Shown piece by piece: positions 57,058 to 64,000 of a DNA stretch of 64,000 nucleotides. Source of the DNA: Cristatella mucedo (taxonomy: Eukaryota > Bryozoa > Phylactolaemata > Cristatellidae); contig WPIO01000126.1 in NCBI GenBank assembly GCA_009760855.2, forward strand, positions 494,001 to 558,000, in the 5' to 3' direction. The notes beneath the pieces are model-generated. The model searched no databases. It was not told where the DNA came from and was given only the letters and a program-made list of their open reading frames with translations. A program made the position numbers and the translations under genes. Position 1 is the first letter of the stretch. The number at the start of each line of letters is the position of its first letter.

Positions 57058-57188
57058 AGACTTGGCACCCTACGGGGAGGTGCTAGGCTGCTGCTACCGT
57101 TAATATAATTCATATATATATATATATATATATGAATTATATTAATGGTAGCAGCAGCCTAGCACCTCCCCGTAGGGTGCCAAGTCTT
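57058..57188. repeat. Near-perfect palindrome around a TA repeat
   Basis: Two arms of about 55-60 bases read as inverted copies with one mismatch, centred on (AT)n at about 57113-57132. Outer ends are AAGACTTGGCACCCTACGGG and its complement. Confidence 0.9.
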
Positions 57189-58810
57189 GATTCATTTCGG
57201 ATCTGCCATAGTGACTCAGTGTTCCGGAAATCAACCGTACTTGTACTTGGTTTATTGAACAGACATTTCGAGGACCCAACCGACCACTTGCTTGTCAAAA
57301 TCGTGCGTTATCAAATTGATTTTCTCTTATGATACATGTGCATGGCTCCACTTACAACAAACATCGAACACTCGATCCAATATTCTTCGTGATTGAATGC
57401 TGTAATTCCTCCTAACACCAAATCTCGAGCCTGACTGTTGGCGGATTTAATTCACGCGACGTCTTCCCCTACGGTATCAAAAATCAGTTGCAAATCGCAA
57501 AATCTTTACATTCTTCACAGTGGTGTTTGCAAAAATAGGCTCATCACCACTTTTGCTCAATCTTCCGATTTGCCATCGCCCGAGGAATGCTGCAACACGA
57601 CTCTAGCCAGTGCTCCGGATAGGTTTGCTCCTGTGATTAAGCATGCTGCCATGGCACGATTCCCCAAATGGCCTGGTTTCTGCAGACACTAAATGCCTGA
57701 CTATTCATCGACAGGCATAGGAGGATTATTGTAGTTCGTACCAGTCCATCCTAGCCAAGGCCAAGACTAGCTTTGAGAAACATGGAATCACGGATGCACA
57801 ATCCAAAAAGGCTGATTTCGACCATCAACTATTTTCTTTAACACACCCAGGTCGGCATTTTCCCTGGTGATCCATGTTTTGCTCTGGCAGATCCATTCTC
57901 CAACTTCTTTGCAAGCAAGTGAAATAAGATTGGAGACCCAACACCCAACGTAACATGCACACTGGTCACACTTCATCCGTTGCTTCATTCAATGTCCACC
58001 TTCCAGGCTGCCCCTGCAGCCTTCATTGCAAAGTCCAGTTCTCAGCCTAAGAGGACTACTAACCCTCTAGGCCTCATACCTGCTGCCCTCCTTCTGAGAT
58101 GCAAGATCTGTTGCTGCGCTGCATAAACATGGGAAACATGTCCTTAGGGCTTCAGGTCTTGTCAACGTTTCAAAAAAGCTCTTTTTAGGCCACTCAATAA
58201 AATAAGTCAATGTCAGACCAGTACAACTTTGGCACATTCTACCAACTGCAGTTCCTATCACACAAACTGGAACGAATAGTGGTACCCCAAGTAAACTCAA
58301 ATATGATAGGTTCCACCGATCAAGTCAGCTCCAGTCAGGCTGTAGAGCTCATCATGTTACTGCCGAGAGTATATAACGTCCTTCTCATGAACGCTGACTT
58401 AGGTGAGTTCTCTAGTTAGCTCAGCTGGATCTTTCGGTAGCGCTTGACTTTTGATCGCAAGGTCCTTATTGAGTTCCAACTATCTCACCTAGCTATCACT
58501 GGCACTGCAATGCGATGGCTATGGTTCTACATCCAAGGGAGATCTTAGTTGTCTACAATTCAGCAGTCTTCTAAGCAGCCTTTAGAATATGGGATACTGA
58601 AGAAATCTGTGCAGGGTCCCATTATATTCACAATGTACGCTCTTCCTCTTGCTGGTGCAATCATCAAGGAATAATTAGGCTTTCATTTTTATGCAGACGA
58701 CACCTGTGCTTTGATACCTTCCAGCGCTCTGGAAAGCCCATCTACATTGCTGATGTCATGTGCTGCTGATGTTTGCACTTTGACGGCAACTATCTAAAAT
58801 TGAATGGCTA
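57189..58810 (+). mobile_element. L2/CR1-like LINE, decayed plus-strand copy
   Basis: The region before RT at 57438-57692 (CNTTLASAPDRFAPVIKHA) resembles the pre-RT segment of the LINE at 47053-47283. RT blocks follow: CAAACTGGAACGAATAGTGG near 58265, and GCTTTCATTTTTATGCAGAC (the FHFYAD motif) near 58680. Several stops and frame changes. The left boundary is uncertain. Confidence 0.75.
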
Positions 58811-60014
58811 TACACCTGCTTACCAGCCACGATCAAGCCCACTCTTACACAGAAATGGGAAATCCCAACTAAAAAACGGGATTGACAATTTAGAATTAAA
58901 AAACTAACCACCCGACCTGTTTCGAGCAGCATATGTTTGGTGTAACATGTCCTTTGCGTGTGCACGCCTTAAGAGGCTGTGCATTGCATTGCTGCTTGAC
59001 ATGCTTCTTTTCTAGTACACATTAAATGCCTAGAAAAATAATTAGCCCTACTGGAGCGGTACACAATGTCTTACTATTTTTTCTAGCAACATTTTCTCAG
59101 CTAAACAATCGCTGGCTGATAAATCTCTGTCGGCAAACTGACGACCCTCTTGGGATTTTTTTGAACGCAATCTTTTCACGTCTACATTTTCTCTCGAGCT
59201 CAGCAAGCGTGCAAATGACTTACCGATTCTCACGGATTTTTATATTTTGTGCAAATGCAACACGAATCCCACGCAGGACCATGCAGCCGGCGCTGTCCCC
59301 GTTGCTGCACACCCGAGGCAGGACAGAGCTGCCACGCGCAGACGCCACCGGCAAGACCCGACCTTGCGAAGCTTGGGGCGGCCGGCGGTACTATAACTAG
59401 CCGCATCGCTGCATCAGTCGTTCGAGCTGCGTTCGAGCTGGCTCGAAAGAAAAGTGAGGCAAAGAAAAGCGATGCTATGATCCCGTTTCCCAACAAGCTT
59501 ATAGTGGCCTGGCGGAATGACTAGCTCCTTTGCAGCCCAGCGCGTGCACATGGAGCTAACGAGGGCTAGCAATCCTTGCCTATGTTCCTAATGCCTTGTT
59601 CGGGTGCAAAAAGGACTCGCTCCGGGAAAGTCGTACTGCCAGCTCTCGCTGCGCTGCCGAGCAGGGCGCATGAGACAGCACAGCAGCAGCCGTCTGACCG
59701 AACGACGTCGGCAATGCCTGAAGCACGGGCCCGTGCATGTAAAGGGTGCACGTGGCCACCAAAACAAATCTGGTAACAACGTTTGCATTGCTCCCAGATC
59801 GCCGGGGAGAGGGATGCGGCGGCGAGCAGGCACGTGCGGCCGCCATGCTCTCTCACGAGGGCGTGAGAAAGTGCATAATCTGCCCTATCACGTGCCGTCC
59901 GTGCGCACCGTGCGGCAGGGGCCGGCTCAGGCAGCCATAAGGTCTGCCAGGCAGGCAGGCAGGGTGCCGGCAGTGCACAGCCTGAGCAAGTGCACAGAGT
60001 AGTGCAAGTATGGC
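58811..60014. other. Intergenic, 3' of the SLC35D-type gene
   Basis: Overlapping frames on both strands at 59026-60018 follow the raised G+C and match nothing recognised; part is presumably 3' UTR of the transporter gene. Confidence 0.5.
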
Positions 60015-60168
60015 TCATTTTGGGCCACTTTGCGCCAGTCCATCGCCGCTGGAAACCACGGCGAGCAATCCTGTGCTGGACCCTCCTTTGTCCGGCTCGA
60101 TCTGTATCTTGCGCTCACGGCCAGAGCCCTTGAACTCGAAATACGAGTAGCCCACGCTGGCCAAAGCG
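60015..60168 (-). CDS. SLC35D-type transporter, terminal coding exon
   Basis: The acceptor is CCATTTTGGTTGTAG. It encodes [20 protein letters not shown] and a Gly/Ser-rich tail ending LAQSGPK with TGA at 60015-60017. The GYSYFEF block matches the last-helix VYSYITF of the family. An acceptor a little upstream (GTCAGCAG) would insert extra residues and is less likely; one at GGCCAG would shorten the helix. Confidence 0.85.
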
Positions 60169-60890
60169 CTACAACCAAAATGGTAACAGAGCTCGCTGCT
60201 GACAGGCGATCTTGTCGCCAGCAAGCGACACAGCTCGGGGAGAGGCAGTGCGCTCTGCAGTGGCACAGGCAGCAGCCTGTGGTAGGCATGCGAGTAAGGA
60301 CCAATCCCTCCCCCCTACCCCCCCTGGCCTTTGATGACAGGCCTCAGCAGCAAGTAGCAGCAGCAGCAATGCAGCTTGCTGGCAGGCAAGGCTCTGCTGG
60401 CTCAGACGAACGAGCGACCGGTACAAATGCTGCCACTGGTAATGGGAGGTACCCGAACGATCGGACTACCGTTTTAAAATCCACACAGTGACAACACGGC
60501 GAATGTTGGCAATGTCTTCAAATGCACACAGGGTCTACTGGTACTGCCTACAGTATTAGTCCTCTAATAGTTGCTTTGCTGCGCGAAAGCTGATGGGAGG
60601 AGGAGCACTCTTGCTCACATTCGGTATTGGCAGGGTGGTAAGCAATAACAAAATGAAAAAGCACCAGGCACACACGACAGCAGCTACAATATACAGGTAA
60701 ATAGAAGTTATCATAAAATTGATTGACTAAATACATATAAGGCAGAGGTCCCTCTTCGGCCGGCTCAGTCTCGGGGCTAGGCCTCGACTCACTGTCAGCA
60801 GGTGCTTCTGACTGGGGGTGGAAGCGATGGTGGTGGAGACAAAAACCGTGTAGGTATGCACAAACGTCAATATAAACATATATATTAAAT

Positions 60891-60943
<53 letters not shown>

Positions 60944-63900
60944 TAAGTACAGATGCCATCAAAAGTTGAAGCATGCCGGACAAATAAAAAAACTCGTTTG
61001 ACTACGGCTTCTCATAACCGACTGGCTCAGACACAACAGCGATATTAACTTACATTGAACACTACACCAATCTGTTGTGATCAAAATAGTTACACCCCAA
61101 AAAAGGCACAAAGAAAGATATATTAGAAAATACCGCAATGACGTGCAAAGTATGTTTTTAAAATGGTGTCAAACACAATTTTCTTAGCAGCCGAGATAGC
61201 GGTCTCAAAATCTGTAGCAGGCAATAATGAATTGTTTACTGCAAGCAGGGTAAGACCGCTTGAGCTCTTCTGCCAATGTGCCGTGTAAATGAGGCTGTTT
61301 AATCAGCTGCTCTTTAGTTTGCTTTGTACATGGCTACAGGCAAGGCAAGCATCGACTACCAAAACACTCCGGTCTGCACATTGAAACGAACCTAATTTAG
61401 GTGGTTTCCCTCATTCACCAAAGTGGAGGTGCTACATTAGTACATGCTGGCAAGCACAAAGAGAGGTGCTGAGTAAGGAAAATGCACATCTTTGCAATGG
61501 GAAATATTTGGTAAATGCAATCTAGAAGGCTATGAGAATACACACATCGCAAGGGAGCTCACGATTTGCATGCTTTGCTATGGCTACAATATTAAGAAGC
61601 AACTATGACAGGGAATGATGGAAATAAAGAATCGGTGTGCTCCCCTTAAAATGACAAACAATCGAAACAACTAAACTATAAAAATGCAAGCCTAGAAGAA
61701 CTTATCTCTTTAGAAAAAGTAAGTAAGTTACTAGAGCACGTGAACAACACGGCAAGGCAGCTCGTCTGCTACTGCACACTCCACGATGGTACCGTCTAAG
61801 CACCTGGTTTCTAAAAAGGTAAAAGCCAAGGCGTCCGCAATGGGCTAGGGACCATGTTTAAAGGATTTTGACTGACTGTCAGCTAATGCGAGCTTACTAT
61901 TTTTCACGTTTCTAATACTGATAGGACGAGTGTATTAATGACATACGGTCAGTACACGATTGGTCGTAAACTCGATGGAGAGGATAAAACGATGGTCTAG
62001 TGTTCAGCAGCCGGTGCACGAACTCAGTGTCGCTTACCGCGTACTATGAAACAGCCCGACAACTCATACATCCTAGCGCAAAAGGCTCCGAGAGTCCCGA
62101 ACTATGTCTTACAGCAGAACACCAATCCAAAAAGTCCAGATCAAAGGGTATCCTTAGCTAAATGTACTGCACACATGCTAAGTACTACTAAATATACCAT
62201 TTCAGGTATAATAGACAGCATGGGAAATAGAAATAAAAGAACGATAGCCATGCATAACAGCATTGCCGCACCGCCCCCTGATGCAAGCCCACAGGACCAC
62301 TCCGTGAGCTCCTCTGACAGAGTGCAGCCAGCCTGGCGATGGCTGGCACGGCAGCAGGCCAATCGAAGCTTCTACCAACACAGGCATGCTGCTTTTTGGT
62401 GAGCTGAACGGCAACAGTATTGACCGAGGCAGCCAGTCCAGCTATGGTGTCACGTGGCCAGCTTAACTTGCTACTGGCTCCACAATGCAAAGGTGCCATT
62501 ACAGCTTCTCACCTGATATTAAGACCAAGGAAATTTGTGAAGCCAAAGATATAATCTCCTCCTATGAACATTCCCAAATATGTGATGACGATATTCTGTA
62601 AAATAAGAGAGAGATCGACAAACTACACAAGAGAAGCATTACTGGAAGACCTGCCTGTGAGAGCTGCCAACAGACGATGGTCGGGTAGAGAGGGGTGGGG
62701 CAGGGGAGTGACAGTCTTCAGAGTATCGACTCTGCAGTGGAACGATGCTGCATACCAACCTCACAGCAAAGTCTCTATGCCGATACTGAAAAACAAGTGG
62801 CTAAGAAGCAAAACAACTGGGTCGGTGAGAAAGCCACTTCGATATCATATAACCACGGGGGTCAGGTATCATTGTCTGCCTACGATTCCTATCGACAGAT
62901 CAATTGCCATCCTACTTGTTCCATTCTTTCTGACAGCCAGCCAAGCTGTCTCGCACAGATCGCATTTACCATTTCATGGCCAACACGGGAGAAAGTAACC
63001 CATTCGTGCTATCTCGTTCTCGTGGGTTCGATGGTAGCCACCGAGCCAGCTACATCCCACCCTGAAGAGTGCACCCACGTGACCACTGCAGCCATAGTTA
63101 GTCCAGGGGCAACACGACCTGTCGAAGCAACGGTCGACCGCAGAACCTGATCAAAGCTGCAAGCTGGCGCTGTCTGTGTGCAGCTTAGCTGCTGTGCCTC
63201 CCTCTGCTTGGATACCGCCTTGCATTCACTCCCCCAAACGTCAAGCTTATGTTGACTCATTCGCACATGTACACAATGAAGCCGGGGAGACGAGAGACAA
63301 GGCCGTTCCGAAGTTCAGGCATAGCCACTTCATTCCGGCACCGCCTCTTTAAGCTGGGCACGACCAAGTGGAGGAGAACGAATGCAGCGCAAGCATAATA
63401 CACTCGAAGCCTTCCGAAAACACCTCGAGGCCATCGATGGCACGAAGCTGGAAACACCTCGAGGTCGTCGATGGCACGAAGCCGGAAACACCTAGAGGTC
63501 ATCAATGGCACGAAGCCGGAAATACCTCGAGGTCATCGATGGCACGAAGCCGAAAATACCTCGGAGTCATCAATAGCAGGAAGACGGCCGAGGTCGAAGA
63601 ATTGTGGTCCTGACAGGCCGGTGCCAGGGGAAAGGGCCACTTTGCTCAGAGCAAACTGCTCGAAAGTAAAACGATGCTTGCTGCTGTGGACATGCTCAGC
63701 AGCGCATACAATGTCGGCAAACACCCACACAGAGGATAGAAATTTGCAAGCAGGCTCTCTTGCACGCACGAGCATTGATGCGCTTCGCGATAGGCCAAAC
63801 TGTCGGAGCTGCGTACAGAACAGCGATAGGACACGAATGACATCGGTCCAGCCAGCCAGCAGCAGCAGCCACTGCCAGTGCTAACAGCGGTCCATTCAGC

Positions 63901-64000
63901 CGTGCACACGTGCAGGCTTTACCTTAAGTACGCCCACAACGGTGGTGGTCAGCGCCGAGTTGTACTGTGTGCACACGACTGTCGCATACATGAGTATGAA
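60015..64000 (-). CDS. SLC35D-type nucleotide-sugar transporter, C-terminal exons (partial gene)
   Basis: Three coding exons in transcription order, with agreeing phases: 63923 to beyond 64000, 62513-62595 and 60015-60168. Together they give about 105 C-terminal residues. The family (SLC35D1 and D2) exchanges UDP-sugars for UMP across the ER or Golgi membrane. The first piece reads [20 protein letters not shown] followed by VVGVLK, a highly conserved late helix. The second is [20 protein letters not shown] with NFLGLNIS. The third holds the last membrane helix ([12 protein letters not shown]) and a cytosolic tail of about 38 residues. SLC35D1 versus D2 cannot be decided from this part. The N-terminal helices lie outside the window. 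Confidence 0.9.
60169..62512. other. SLC35D-type gene, last intron
   Basis: Contains a TA/GA microsatellite at 60893-60941 and a fragment of the second SINE family at about 61190-61310 (GCAAGCAGGGTAAGACCG). Otherwise nothing recognised. Confidence 0.6.
60893..60941 (+). repeat. Compound TA and GA microsatellite
   Basis: (TA)n followed directly by (GA)n. Confidence 0.9.
62513..62595 (-). CDS. SLC35D-type transporter, penultimate coding exon
   Basis: The acceptor is CTTATTTTACAG. It encodes [20 protein letters not shown] and NFLGLNIS plus two bases; the donor is ATCAG|GTGAGA. It corresponds to the NILITYIGM segment of human SLC35D1. Confidence 0.93.
62596..63922. other. SLC35D-type gene intron
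   Basis: Holds a 34-bp minisatellite at 63415-63590; nothing else recognised. The open frames here are shadows. Confidence 0.6.
63415..63590 (+). repeat. 34-bp minisatellite, five copies
   Basis: CACCTCGAGGTCATCGATGG-type units begin at 63421, 63455, 63489, 63523 and 63557, a constant 34-bp step with few substitutions; the last unit is more diverged. 34 is not a multiple of three, so the repeat is not a protein repeat. Confidence 0.93.
63923..64000 (-). CDS. SLC35D-type transporter, exon cut by the window edge
   Basis: 78 bases to the right edge, encoding [20 protein letters not shown] and VVGVLK. The donor is CTTAAG|GTAAAG. The [11 protein letters not shown] block is almost invariant in SLC35D proteins. 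Confidence 0.92.

Noticed and set aside
59026-60018. A separate gene left of the SLC35D-type exon
   Set aside because: Frames on both strands overlap, no known domain appears and no phase-consistent splice sites were found.
63415-63590. CRISPR-like array
   Set aside because: Units are contiguous with no distinct spacers, and the context is an animal intron.

Overview
The window is nuclear DNA of an animal, probably an invertebrate; the species cannot be told from the sequence. Three conserved metazoan genes with ordinary GT-AG introns were rebuilt by eye, and their splice phases agree at every junction. They sit among decayed non-LTR retrotransposons, tRNA-derived SINEs, one solo LTR and microsatellites. 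No prokaryotic gene organisation is present.

Layout. 1-1245 is the 3' part of an L2/CR1-like LINE. 1246-10480 is an AT-rich block, all coded on the minus strand. It is a decayed endogenous copy of a Polinton/adintovirus-like DNA virus: protein-primed family B DNA polymerase, two unknown ORFs, three related capsid-like proteins, a double-jelly-roll-type major capsid protein, a YqaJ-type exonuclease and a fibre-like protein. 11165-23650 (+) is PPP1R2 (protein phosphatase inhibitor 2) in five coding exons. 23651-32276 is intergenic with LINE and SINE copies. 32277-56088 (-) is a complete RP2 gene (ARL3 GTPase-activating protein, TBCC domain) in ten coding exons, one of them a 28-nt microexon, giving 349 residues. 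56089-60014 is intergenic. 60015-64000 (-) holds the last three coding exons of an SLC35D-type nucleotide-sugar transporter that runs off the right edge.

How the parts relate. PPP1R2 and RP2 converge tail to tail, and RP2 and the transporter share an orientation; nothing suggests functional coupling. The introns are large because they collected mobile elements. The dominant LINE family ends in a conserved hairpin plus a TAA-type tail. A tRNA-headed SINE family carries a tail much like that hairpin, so the LINE probably mobilises it. A solo LTR with a 4-bp target duplication sits inside one LINE 3' end, and another LINE end is nested in an older LINE.

Most interesting: the viral block. It keeps a co-directional gene order with overlapping or closely spaced genes, a tandem set of three related capsid-like genes and a phage-fibre-like motif protein. 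It also carries many frameshifts and in-frame stops, and its polymerase breaks off just after motif A. No integrase, protease or packaging ATPase was recognised in it.
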